Part shown: positions 8,189-16,392 of the stretch, piece after piece
Layout of the letters: every line of letters starts with the position of its first letter
How positions within the stretch are numbered: the first letter of the stretch is position 1
From: DATJFH01 sp035495815
Lineage (GTDB): Bacteria; Acidobacteriota; Terriglobia; Bryobacterales; Bryobacteraceae
DNA: 54,280 nucleotides
Assembly: GCA_035495815.1 (NCBI GenBank)
Contig: DATJFH010000192.1
Span: forward strand, 1 to 54,280
Reading direction: 5' to 3'
Notes under the pieces: model-generated
The model's input: only the letters and a program-made list of their open reading frames with translations
The model's database searches: none
What the model was told of the DNA's origin: nothing
Translations under genes and position numbers: made by a program

Positions 8189-9210
8189 TTCCTGGCAGGG
8201 CGACACCGGAGGGCTCCGCGCGCTACACAGCCCGTTTTTCCATGCCGCGGTTCTATCGCACGGCATCCGGGCTGAGTGTCTCCAGCCTCGGCCTTGGCAC
8301 TTACCTCGGCGGCCTCGACCAGCGATTCGACGATGGCTACACCGCCTCGGTCGCGGCCGCGGTTTGCGGTGGAATCAATTTCCTCGATTCCGCCATCAAC
8401 TATCGTCACCAGCGCTCGGAACGATCGATCGGCGCGGCGCTTTCAAGACTGTTTGCCTCCGGCGAGTTTCAACGCGACGAAATCGTCGTGTGCACGAAGG
8501 CCGGGTTCCTCACCCCCGGCGCGGTCGACCCCGAGACTCTGCGCGATGGCGACGTCGTGGGCGGAATGCACTCGATGGCGCCCGATTTCCTGTCCGACCA
8601 GATCGACCGCAGCCGCGCCAACCTCGGCCTCGCCACGCTCGATGTCTTCTACCTCCACAATCCGGAGTCACAGCTTGGCCAGGTTCCGCGCGACCTCTTC
8701 GACGAGCGCGTGAGATCGGCCTTCACGCGTCTCGAGCGGATTGCGGATGAGGGCAGAATCGGCCTCTACGGAATGGCTACCTGGGACGGATTCCGGAAAG
8801 CGCCGGGAGGGTTGGGGCTCGAGCGCATCCTCGAAATCGCCCGCGAGGCCGGCGGACCGGAGCATCGCTTCCGGTTCATCCAGCTTCCGTACAATCTGGC
8901 CATGACCGAAGCCTATAGCCAGCGGCCGAGTGTGCTTGAAACCGCGCGTGAAGGCGGCGTGACCGTAATCGCGTCCGCGTCGCTGCTGCAGGCCAAGCTC
9001 GCCGTCGAACTGCCCGCGCCGCTGGCGCGCCAGCTTCCCGGACTCGAGACGGATGCTCAGCGCGCGATCCAGTTCGTGCGCTCCACGCCCGGGATCACCG
9101 TGGCCCTGGTGGGGATGAGCTCGCCGGAACACGTCCGGGAAAATCTGGGAGTCTCGCGGATTCCCGCGCTCGATCCGGGGGCCTATGAGCGCATTTTTGA
9201 GACCCGGTGA
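8185..9210 (+). CDS. Aldo/keto reductase
   Basis: The 341-residue product is a TIM-barrel NADPH-dependent oxidoreductase. The catalytic tetrad can be assigned as Asp68 and Tyr73 (NFLDSAINY), Lys105 (VVCTKAGF) and His158 (YLHNPE), which matches the family order. It would reduce an aldehyde or ketone, or oxidise a sugar such as L-fucose or D-threo-aldose, in the cytoplasm. The ATG at 8185 overlaps the kinase stop (ATGA); an internal ATG at 8242 (MPRFYRTASGL) fits the usual N-terminus of the family better, so the true start is uncertain. It overlaps the next gene by 26 bases, so kinase, reductase and UvrC-like gene form a tight operon. Confidence 0.88.
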   Translation: MIPGRATPEGSARYTARFSMPRFYRTASGLSVSSLGLGTYLGGLDQRFDDGYTASVAAAVCGGINFLDSAINYRHQRSERSIGAALSRLFASGEFQRDEIVVCTKAGFLTPGAVDPETLRDGDVVGGMHSMAPDFLSDQIDRSRANLGLATLDVFYLHNPESQLGQVPRDLFDERVRSAFTRLERIADEGRIGLYGMATWDGFRKAPGGLGLERILEIAREAGGPEHRFRFIQLPYNLAMTEAYSQRPSVLETAREGGVTVIASASLLQAKLAVELPAPLARQLPGLETDAQRAIQFVRSTPGITVALVGMSSPEHVRENLGVSRIPALDPGAYERIFETR

Positions 9211-10318
9211 GACCGGCGTCACGATCGGCAAAGACGACGACTTCGACCGCCGTCTCGCCGCTGCCCCGGACTGTCCCGCCGTCTTCCTGATCTGGCCGCG
9301 TGAAGGCGCTCCCTACCTGGCTAAAACCGCCGCGCTCCGGCGAAGGCTTCTGCGCCTGCTGAAGGAACGGGGCAAGCCCTCGCGGCTGCTCAATCTGCGC
9401 GAGACGGCGGCGCGCGTGGAATACTGGATCGCCGGTTCCTCGCTCGAGTCTGCTCTGCGCCTGTATCATCTGGCCAGGCTTCACTTCCCCAAGACCTACC
9501 TGGATCTGCTGCGGCTGCGCTTCCCGCCGTATGTGAAAATCATCCTGGACAATCCGTTTCCGCGCAGCCACGTGACCGCGCACATCGGGCGCGCTCCGGC
9601 TTTCTACTACGGTCCGTTCCGTTCGCGGGCCGGCGCGGAAGAGTTCGAGGCCCGCTGCTCGGACCTGTTCCAGATGCGCCGCTGCAGCGAAGATCTGGCG
9701 CCGTCCGCGGATCACCCCGGCTGCATTTACGGCGAGATGGGGATGTGCCTGCGTCCCTGCCAGCAGGTGGTCGGGGTCGGGGAGTACGCTCACGAAGTCG
9801 ATCGCGTGAAGCAGTTCCTCGCCACCGGAGGACAGTCGTTGCTGGTGACGCTGGCGGCGGCGCGCGACCGCCTGAGCCAGGAGATGGATTTCGAGGAAGC
9901 GGCCCGCCAGCACAAGCGCCTGGAGAAGGTCGAGGGCGTGCTGCGGCTGAAGGACGAATTGGCCGCCGATATCGACCGGCTCCACGGAGTGGCGGTAACC
10001 ACGTCATCGGATCCCGGAGCCGTGGAATTGTGGCTGGTCCGGCGCGGCTGCTGGCAGCGGCCGCTGCGGTTCGAGGTGGCTGCGCCCAGCGTGTCGCTCG
10101 ACCAGCGCCTGCGCGAAGCCATCAGCGGCGCCGAATGGACCGGGCCGCCGTTGAAGGAACGGCAGGAGCACCTGGCGCTGCTGGCCCGCTGGTATTATTC
10201 GAGCTGGCGCGAAGGCGAATGGCTGCCCTTCCCGCCGGACGGCGGCGTGCCGTTTCGAAAGCTGGTCCGATTGATCTCTCGCGTGGCCGCCCGCGGCAGT
10301 CCGCCCGGAAATACCTGA
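9185..10318 (+). CDS. UvrC/Cho-like protein with degenerate GIY-YIG domain
   Basis: The 377-residue product matches the N-terminal half of UvrC. Residues about 25-105 align with a GIY-YIG domain, but the GIY motif reads AVF, YVG reads YLA (43-46), and the catalytic glutamate of the EALLLE segment is replaced (ESALRLY, 88-94); the basic LRRR (51-54) remains. Four cysteines at 167, 180, 188 and 192 (spacing 13/8/4) match the cysteine cluster of UvrC, reported to hold an iron-sulfur cluster. A UVR motif (SQEMDFEEAARQHKRLEKV) lies at about 231-249. The C-terminal part (260-377) resembles the tail of DnaQ/Cho-type proteins, and the RNase-H-like second nuclease and HhH domains of UvrC are absent. 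The protein probably binds UvrB or DNA without cutting. It overlaps the reductase gene by 26 bases. Confidence 0.78.
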   Translation: MSAFLRPGETGVTIGKDDDFDRRLAAAPDCPAVFLIWPREGAPYLAKTAALRRRLLRLLKERGKPSRLLNLRETAARVEYWIAGSSLESALRLYHLARLHFPKTYLDLLRLRFPPYVKIILDNPFPRSHVTAHIGRAPAFYYGPFRSRAGAEEFEARCSDLFQMRRCSEDLAPSADHPGCIYGEMGMCLRPCQQVVGVGEYAHEVDRVKQFLATGGQSLLVTLAAARDRLSQEMDFEEAARQHKRLEKVEGVLRLKDELAADIDRLHGVAVTTSSDPGAVELWLVRRGCWQRPLRFEVAAPSVSLDQRLREAISGAEWTGPPLKERQEHLALLARWYYSSWREGEWLPFPPDGGVPFRKLVRLISRVAARGSPPGNT

Positions 10319-10504
10319 TGTCCGGCTGCGGTCCGGCCGTTCCCGCGAAACGACCGGCCGTCCGCGCCGCCCGCTAACGCCAGACCGGCGGCCGCCCCCG
10401 CTCCACTCGCGCCGCAAATGAATTTTCTTCGATCCATGCGCGGATCCTGCACCCAACCGCTCCGCAGGTCACTAATGCGAAAAGATTAGAGGGAAACAGC
10501 GCCG

Positions 10505-11434
10505 TTATCGGGAGCAGACCAAGGTCAGATACCGGCCGTCGGGACTCGGAAATTCGTGCAGAATTTTCAGCGATCCATGCTCGCACAGAATCCAGCGGAA
10601 GGACTCGGCCGAATACGTGTAGTTGAAGCTCAGATTCACGCGCTCGCCCCGTTGCAGGGAAACCTCCCTGTCGACCAGCGTCACGCGCAGGTCGCGGGCC
10701 GTCTGAAATTGCCGCGTGATCACGTACAGCCCTTCGTGCCGCTCGTCCCGGCGTTCTTCGAACCGGATATCTCCGTCATCCTCCTTCAGCCCGAGACTGG
10801 CCAGCGGACCGAGCGCGAACCGCTGCCCCACGGGATTGTCGCGAGAGGAAATCGCGGTCGCGCTTTCGTAGATCTCCGCGTCGACGATCAGCCGGTCGCC
10901 TTCATGCATGCACTGGCTGAGGTAGCGCACCTGGTCCAGCGGGTCGAATCCACCGAGCGTATTGCCGCAGAGGACGAACAGCTTGGGATGCTCGGAAGCG
11001 TCCGACGCCAGCACCAGGTGCATCGGACTGGAGATATCGGCCTTGATGCCCAGCGTGTCCACCTCCTCGTCCTCGGCCGCCGCGCAAGCCATCTCGAGCA
11101 GGCCCTGGCTCGCGTCCACCGGGAAATAGTCGACGTCCAGGTTCACCCCTTGCAGCGCCTTCATTAGGGAGATATCGTGCGCTCCATCCCCGGCGCCCAG
11201 GCTGACCACGGCCACGATTGAATCGAAATGGTTGGAGATCCGTTCGGCCTCGTCAACCAGAAGATTCCAGGAGTGCAGCCGGCTCTCGAAAGCCACGTCC
11301 CGCGAGAACGCCAGCCACGCCCGGACGCACAGCGGATGCCAGTAGAAAAATTTTTCGGGAATGTCCCGCGCTTCCATCGCTTCGGCAAACTCCTGGCTGA
11401 TTTCCGCTTCGGTCAACAACGTCTCGATTTTCAT
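10505..11434 (-). CDS. EgtD-like (Methyltransf_33) SAM-dependent methyltransferase
   Basis: The 309-residue protein shows a class I methyltransferase core of the histidine-specific type: the SAM-binding glycine motif VVSLGAGDGAHDISL (about 75-90), an acidic residue in YFPVDASQG, and the family block LCGNTLGGFDPLDQVRYL, which corresponds to the GSTIGNF block of EgtD. EgtD trimethylates the alpha-amino group of histidine on the way to ergothioneine. Its partners EgtB and EgtC are not nearby, so the substrate could be histidine, another amino acid or a peptide. No signal peptide. The gene stands alone, divergent from the receptor gene with 83 bases between starts. Methyltransferase is firm, EgtD-like likely, histidine as substrate only possible. 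Confidence 0.75.
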   Translation of the reverse strand: MKIETLLTEAEISQEFAEAMEARDIPEKFFYWHPLCVRAWLAFSRDVAFESRLHSWNLLVDEAERISNHFDSIVAVVSLGAGDGAHDISLMKALQGVNLDVDYFPVDASQGLLEMACAAAEDEEVDTLGIKADISSPMHLVLASDASEHPKLFVLCGNTLGGFDPLDQVRYLSQCMHEGDRLIVDAEIYESATAISSRDNPVGQRFALGPLASLGLKEDDGDIRFEERRDERHEGLYVITRQFQTARDLRVTLVDREVSLQRGERVNLSFNYTYSAESFRWILCEHGSLKILHEFPSPDGRYLTLVCSR

Positions 11435-11517
11435 AGAACTTTCAGTGTACTAAGCAACGCCGGCCGGGGCCCCGCTTTGCTTGTACAATAGAGTCGCAGT
11501 CGCCTCGCAGAGGACCC

Positions 11518-13998
11518 ATGCCGCCCTCGCGCCTCTTGATCCTTGCCCTCAGCGTGCTCGGTCCGCGCCTCGCCGTCCCGCTCACCGCCCAGGTCACGGT
11601 CACCGGACGCATCGCCGACGAAAACGGGCTGGCGGTCGCGTTCGCAAAGCTGGAGCTGCGCGCCACCCCCGCCTCCCCGGCCGCTGCCGCCGTGTCGGAC
11701 ATGGCCGGGGGCTTCTCTCTCCACTTGCCCCGTCCCGGAAACTATCTGATCCACGCGGAGCGCCCGGGATACTTCGTGTTCGACGGCCGCACCGAGGTGC
11801 GCAACGGACCCAATGAGATCCGTGTCGTGCTCAATCACCAGCAGGAATTCTTCCAGAGTATCGACGTCGCCTATTCGGCGCCCACTATCGACCCCGACCA
11901 GCCCGTCGAGCAGAAACAGCTCACCAGCACCGAGATCATGCAGGCTCCCTACTCCAACTCGCAGGACCTGCGCTATGCCCTTCCCCTGCTCCAGGGCGTA
12001 ATGCAGGACACCGGCGGCCGCCTGCACTTCAACGGCGGCGCCACCGACCAGACCAACTTCACCCTCGATGGATTCAACATCTCCGATCCGGTCAGCGGCC
12101 GCTTCGAGGCGCGGCTCAATATCGAGGCCGTCCGCGCCGTGGACCTCGACAGCTCCCGCTACTCCGCCGAAAAAGGCCGCGGCTCGGCCGGATCGGTGGA
12201 CCTGAAAACCGGCATGGGAGACGACCGCTGGCGGTTCGGCGCCACCAATTTCATCCCCAGCCTGAGCACCGCGGAAGGCCTGCATCTGAACAAATGGACT
12301 CCCCGGATCAAGGTTTCCGGACCGCTCGCCAGGGGCCGCGCCTGGTTCCATAACTCCTTCGACAGCTTCTATGCGGTGGAGACCGTCAGCGAGCTTCCCC
12401 ACGGCGAGAACCGCAGCCGCGCCCTTACCAGCAGCAATCTCACGCGCGTCCAGGTGAATCTCAAGCCGTCCAATATCCTCACCGGAAGCTTCCTGGTCAA
12501 CTATCTGGGAGAGCGCCGCAACGGGTTGTCGTTCCTCGACCCGGTGGAGACCACCATCAATCGCCGCCAGAACCTCTACTTCGCCTCGGTCAAGGATCAG
12601 ATCTACTTTTCGAACGGAGCTCTCACCGAAATGGGCTTCGCCGCCTCGCGCGGCTTCACCCGGGAGAGTCCGCAGGGCCGCGAGACCTTCGAGTTTCTCC
12701 CCTCCGGCAAACGGGGCAATTATTTCGTCGACCTCACGCGCCATATCAACCGGCTGCAGTGGATCTCGAATACCTATCTCCCCGCCATGCGCTATCTCGG
12801 GTCGCACCAGTTGCGCTTCGGTGTGGACGGCCAAATCTCCGGATTCGATCTGGCCGCCGACCGGCACGACTATCTGGTGCTGCGGGAGGACCTTTCGGTG
12901 GCCCGCTGGGTGAGCTTCGCCGGAAACGGACTGGCATCGAAAACCATGGCCGCCGGCGCCGCTTACCTCCAGGACCGCTGGGCGCCGCGCGACGGCCTGC
13001 TGATCGAAACCGGACTGCGCCTCGACTGGAACGATGTGGTCCGGAACACGGAGCTTTCCCCCCGCTTCTCGGTCGCCTACGCGCCGAAATGGATGCGTGA
13101 GACCAAGGTCGCCGCCGGAATCGGGATCTTCCGCGATGCCATCAGCCTCGGCGCCTTCGCCCGGCAGGGCCAGAGCAGCCTGTCCACTTTTTACGATCCT
13201 TTCGGACAGATCAGGCGCGGTCCGGTGGAGACGTCTTTTCTGGTGGAGCAGCATGGAATGCGCGTCCCCCGCTACCGAACCACCAGTCTGACCGTCGAGC
13301 GCAAGCTGCCCCTGGAGTTGTACGGAAAAGCTTCCTACATTCGCAGGGTCGGAAAGCTGGGTCTGACTTTCGCCCCGGACGAAACCGATGGCGCTCCCAT
13401 TCCGCTGGACGGCCTCTACCGTCTTCGAAACTGGCGGAACGACCGCTACGATGCTCTCGAGTTGACGCTGCGCCGCACGTTCGCCGGGAAGTTCGAATGG
13501 GTCGGGGGCTATACCCGCTCCAGCGCCCGCACCGACGCCGTAATCGACTACAGCCTGGAGAATCCCATCTTCGCCCGCCAGGCGCCGGGCCCGCTCCCCT
13601 GGGACGCGCCCGACCGCTTTCTCACGTGGGGATGGGCCCCCGCTCCCAGGCGCATCGTTCCCGGCTTCCTCTCTTTTCTCACGCGCGATACCGACGTCGC
13701 GTACCTCGTCGAATATCGGACGGGCTTCCCCTTCGGCGTGGTGAATGAAGAAGCGCTGCTGGTGGGCCATCCCAACGCTTTGCGCTTTCCCTCGTACTTC
13801 AGCGTGAACCTCCATTTCGAGCGGCGCTTCCGCTTCCTGCGCTACCTGTGGTCCTGGCGATTCGGCGTGAACAATCTCACCAATAACGGCAACCCGAACG
13901 TAGTGAACAATAACATCGATTCATCCGCCTTCCTGACCTACGGAAGAGGCCAGCAGCGCGCCTTCAACGTCCGGCTGCGATTTCTGGGCCGGCGCTAG
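11518..13998 (+). CDS. TonB-dependent receptor with N-terminal carboxypeptidase-like domain
   Basis: The 826-residue product has a signal peptide (about 1-24), then a carboxypeptidase regulatory-like beta domain (VTVTGRIADENGLAVAFAKL to about residue 105), a plug region containing FTLDGFNISDP and AEKGRGSAGSVDLKTG, and a long beta-barrel C-terminus. This is the Oar-like architecture abundant in Acidobacteria and Bacteroidetes, taking up oligosaccharides, peptides or siderophores through the outer membrane with energy from TonB. A ribosome binding site AGAGGA precedes the ATG and a TACAAT hexamer lies at 11484-11489. The C-terminus ends RLRFLGRR rather than directly on an aromatic residue. No adjacent SusD-like or degradative gene defines its ligand. 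Confidence 0.87.
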   Translation: MPPSRLLILALSVLGPRLAVPLTAQVTVTGRIADENGLAVAFAKLELRATPASPAAAAVSDMAGGFSLHLPRPGNYLIHAERPGYFVFDGRTEVRNGPNEIRVVLNHQQEFFQSIDVAYSAPTIDPDQPVEQKQLTSTEIMQAPYSNSQDLRYALPLLQGVMQDTGGRLHFNGGATDQTNFTLDGFNISDPVSGRFEARLNIEAVRAVDLDSSRYSAEKGRGSAGSVDLKTGMGDDRWRFGATNFIPSLSTAEGLHLNKWTPRIKVSGPLARGRAWFHNSFDSFYAVETVSELPHGENRSRALTSSNLTRVQVNLKPSNILTGSFLVNYLGERRNGLSFLDPVETTINRRQNLYFASVKDQIYFSNGALTEMGFAASRGFTRESPQGRETFEFLPSGKRGNYFVDLTRHINRLQWISNTYLPAMRYLGSHQLRFGVDGQISGFDLAADRHDYLVLREDLSVARWVSFAGNGLASKTMAAGAAYLQDRWAPRDGLLIETGLRLDWNDVVRNTELSPRFSVAYAPKWMRETKVAAGIGIFRDAISLGAFARQGQSSLSTFYDPFGQIRRGPVETSFLVEQHGMRVPRYRTTSLTVERKLPLELYGKASYIRRVGKLGLTFAPDETDGAPIPLDGLYRLRNWRNDRYDALELTLRRTFAGKFEWVGGYTRSSARTDAVIDYSLENPIFARQAPGPLPWDAPDRFLTWGWAPAPRRIVPGFLSFLTRDTDVAYLVEYRTGFPFGVVNEEALLVGHPNALRFPSYFSVNLHFERRFRFLRYLWSWRFGVNNLTNNGNPNVVNNNIDSSAFLTYGRGQQRAFNVRLRFLGRR

Positions 13999-14065
13999 CC
14001 GAAAAAGAAAATCGCTCCACAACGCCGAGAAAAGGGAGATAATGCGATGAGGAGAGTGACATCGA

Positions 14066-14743
14066 GTGCAGATTCTGTTTTTACTTCTCGTCATGGCGGC
14101 GGCGCTGTTTGGCAAGGAAAAATCCGAGCCCCTGCAGCGTCTGGACGAAGCGGCGGCGGTATTCAAAGAGATCATGGCTACGCCCGACCGTTCCATCCCG
14201 CAGGATCTGCTGGATAAAGCGCACTGCATCGTGATCGTACCCGGCCTCAAGAAGGGCGCTTTCATTATCGGCGCCAAGTATGGCAAAGGTTTTCTGAGCT
14301 GCCGCGCCCAGGCGAGAGGATGGAGCGCCCCGGGCACGGTTCGCGTGGAGGGCGGCAGCGTCGGCTTTCAGATCGGCGGCTCGGAGTCGGACGTCATCAT
14401 GCTGGTGATGAATGAGCGCGGCGCCGCCAAACTACTTTCGAGCAAATTCACGCTGGGAGGAGAGGGCGAGGTAGCGGCTGGACCGGTGGGACGGCAGGCT
14501 TCAGCGCAGACCGATGCCCTGATGCGCGCCGAAATCCTGTCCTGGTCGAGGTCGCGGGGCGTGTTCGCCGGTATCTCCCTGCAGGGCGCTACCCTTCGAC
14601 AGGATCTCGACGACAGCGCCGTCCTCTACGGCAGGAAGATCACGAACAAGGAAATCGTGCAGTCCGGCGTCGCTGCGCCGAAGGCGGCCGAGTCTCTGCT
14701 CGGGCTCCTCAACAAGTACTCTTCCGCCAAAAGCTCGAATTGA
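14066..14743 (+). CDS. Exported SYLF-domain (Ysc84-like) lipid-binding protein
   Basis: The 225-residue product starts at a GTG (AGGAG lies about 11 bases upstream) with a short hydrophobic signal (MQILFLLLVMAAALFG). The SYLF domain spans most of the rest: AHCIVIVPGLKKGAFIIGAK, then GWSAPGTVRVEGGSVGFQIG, SDVIMLVMNERG and the C-terminal SRSRGVFAGISLQGATL. In eukaryotic homologues the domain binds phosphoinositides; bacterial versions are usually periplasmic or outer-membrane associated and of unknown role. It lies 67 bases after the receptor gene in the same direction and ends 46 bases before the convergent dnaB end. Confidence 0.9.
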   Translation: MQILFLLLVMAAALFGKEKSEPLQRLDEAAAVFKEIMATPDRSIPQDLLDKAHCIVIVPGLKKGAFIIGAKYGKGFLSCRAQARGWSAPGTVRVEGGSVGFQIGGSESDVIMLVMNERGAAKLLSSKFTLGGEGEVAAGPVGRQASAQTDALMRAEILSWSRSRGVFAGISLQGATLRQDLDDSAVLYGRKITNKEIVQSGVAAPKAAESLLGLLNKYSSAKSSN

Positions 14744-14789
14744 CCGTAATACCGGCTCCTTCGTCCGCGATGGCCGGCGGCCGCGCGCC

Positions 14790-16157
14790 CTAGTTTTCCA
14801 CTTCTCCCAGATCTTCCGCCCGGTTTTCGAACTTGGTCAGGTGATGCAGAAACACCAGGTCCACCTTGCCCACCGGTCCGTTCCTCTGCTTGGCCAGCAG
14901 CAGCTCCGCCAGACCCCGCAGATCCTCGCGGTCGCGCTTGTACACTTCTTCGCGGAAAATGAATGCGACCAGGTCCGCGTCCTGCTCGATCGAACCCGAT
15001 TCCCGCAGGTCGCTCAGCTGCGGACGATGGTCCCCCTGCCGCGTCTCCGGCGCGCGGCTCAACTGCGAGAGCACCAGCATCGGCACGTTCAGCTCCTTGG
15101 CCAGCAGCTTCATGCCGCGCGATATCGTGCTGATTTCCTGGTTGCGGTTCTCGAAGCGGCCCCGGCCGCTCATCAGCTGCAGATAATCCACCACCACCAG
15201 ACCCAGTTCGTGCTTCCTCTCGGCCTGCAGCCGTCGCAGCTTGGCATGCATGTCCATCAGGTTCGCGCCCGCCGTGTCGTCGATGTACAGAGGCGACCGA
15301 ACCAGCTGCGAGGCCGCCACCTGCAGCCTCTGCCGCTCTTCCGCGTTGAGGTACCCGGAGCGGAACTTCTGGCTGTCCACCCGGGCCGTGGCGCAGAGCA
15401 TGCGCGTCAGCAGCGACTCCTTCGACATTTCGAGCGAAAAGACCGCCACCGCCTTGCCCGACCTCAAGGCCACGTGCTGCGCGATGTTCAACGCCAGCGC
15501 CGTCTTTCCCATCGAGGGCCGCGCCGCCAGAATGATCAACTCGCCCGCGTGCATCCCGCCCGTCATCTCGTCCAGCTTCGTAAAGCCCGTGCTGATTCCC
15601 TTGATCCGCTTGCTCGGATCGAGAAACGCGTTCAGCCCCCCCTGGTAATCGTCGATGATCTGCGCCGGGTTCATCAGTCCGGATTTGACCTGCGCCTCGC
15701 CCAGCTTCAGCAGCGTCTCTTCCGCTCCCGCCAGAATTTGCGACGGCTCGTCCTCGCTCGAAATGCAGCGGTTCATCAGGTGCTGCGAGGCGAAGATGAT
15801 CTTCCGCAGAATCGCCTTGTCCCTGACGATGCGGATGTAGCTCTCGATGTTGAACGTCTGCGGCAGCCCGTCGTCGAGCGAAACCAGGTAGCTCAGCCCG
15901 TCGCAGGATTCGAGCTGTCCCCGGCTCATCAGCTCGTTGGCCAGCGTCACCCGGTCCACCCGCTCGCCCCGCTCGTGGACTTCCCCCATCCGGCTGAAAA
16001 TGCGCCGGTGCTTCTCCAGGCTGAAGTCCTCCGCCTGCAGAGATCCGGCCGTCTGGATGTAGTAGGAGTCGTCTAACAGGATGGCGCCGAGCACGAAACG
16101 CTCCGCGTCCAGGTTCGCGGGCAAGCCCTTCTCGAGTACCGCAGCGGGGGTCGACAT
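14790..16157 (-). CDS. dnaB: Replicative DNA helicase DnaB
   Basis: The 455-residue product is a full-length DnaB, the hexameric 5'-3' helicase that opens DNA at the replication fork and interacts with primase. The N-terminal domain (about 10-110) contains LPANLDAERFVLGAILLDD, followed by a linker and the RecA-like C-terminal domain with Walker A RPSMGKTALAL (Lys218), the Walker B strand LVVVDYLQLM, and the ring motif SRGMKLLAKEL followed by SQLSR. No intein is inserted. The start ATG at 16157 has the typical family N-terminus. The 235 bases upstream contain three palindromes and are more AT-rich than the surroundings, so expression may be controlled there. Confidence 0.97.
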   Translation of the reverse strand: MSTPAAVLEKGLPANLDAERFVLGAILLDDSYYIQTAGSLQAEDFSLEKHRRIFSRMGEVHERGERVDRVTLANELMSRGQLESCDGLSYLVSLDDGLPQTFNIESYIRIVRDKAILRKIIFASQHLMNRCISSEDEPSQILAGAEETLLKLGEAQVKSGLMNPAQIIDDYQGGLNAFLDPSKRIKGISTGFTKLDEMTGGMHAGELIILAARPSMGKTALALNIAQHVALRSGKAVAVFSLEMSKESLLTRMLCATARVDSQKFRSGYLNAEERQRLQVAASQLVRSPLYIDDTAGANLMDMHAKLRRLQAERKHELGLVVVDYLQLMSGRGRFENRNQEISTISRGMKLLAKELNVPMLVLSQLSRAPETRQGDHRPQLSDLRESGSIEQDADLVAFIFREEVYKRDREDLRGLAELLLAKQRNGPVGKVDLVFLHHLTKFENRAEDLGEVEN

Positions 16158-16392
16158 GACGGGGTCTCAACTACGGTACATGGCCCCGGAATATTTCTCG
16201 ACCACTTTTTTCCAACTCTGTTTTGTTCCGCTTAGGCTGTTGGAAAATCGATTCTCCGGGCCTCCACCGCATCGGCCTGCAAATTGTTGAAAACACAGTT
16301 CCCAAAGTTTCATGCGCGAAACTTTCCACAGGCTTTCATAAAACGAAAGCGCCATAATTTGTTTTACATCAATCGGGCCGGGATTTCCAGTC
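16158..16392 (-). promoter_or_regulatory. Palindrome-rich region upstream of dnaB
   Basis: Three inverted repeats lie between dnaB and the end of the receptor gene. The first has 9-base arms TTTTCCAAC (16208-16216) and GTTGGAAAA (16239-16247) around a 22-base loop. The second has 8-base arms AAAGTTTC (16304-16311) and GAAACTTT (16318-16325) around six bases. The third has 6-base arms GCTTTC (16332-16337) and GAAAGC (16345-16350). As the receptor gene also ends here, some of these may be its terminator and others dnaB operators. The stretch is notably AT-rich for this window. A 62-codon open frame across it has no support. Confidence 0.45.

Noticed and set aside
10319..10504. Gap between the UvrC-like and EgtD-like genes
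   Set aside because: No gene, RNA or clear terminator seen; short open frames are shadows.
11431..13815. 794-codon open frame on the minus strand
   Set aside because: Antisense of the TonB-dependent receptor gene, which has a signal peptide and recognisable domains; the antisense text has none.
16321..16335. Possible DnaA box near dnaB (TTTCCACA-type)
   Set aside because: Two mismatches to the consensus nonamer and no cluster of boxes; no dnaA, dnaN or origin context here.
16167..16355. 62-codon frame upstream of dnaB
   Set aside because: Crosses the palindromes, has no ribosome binding site and no recognisable domain.
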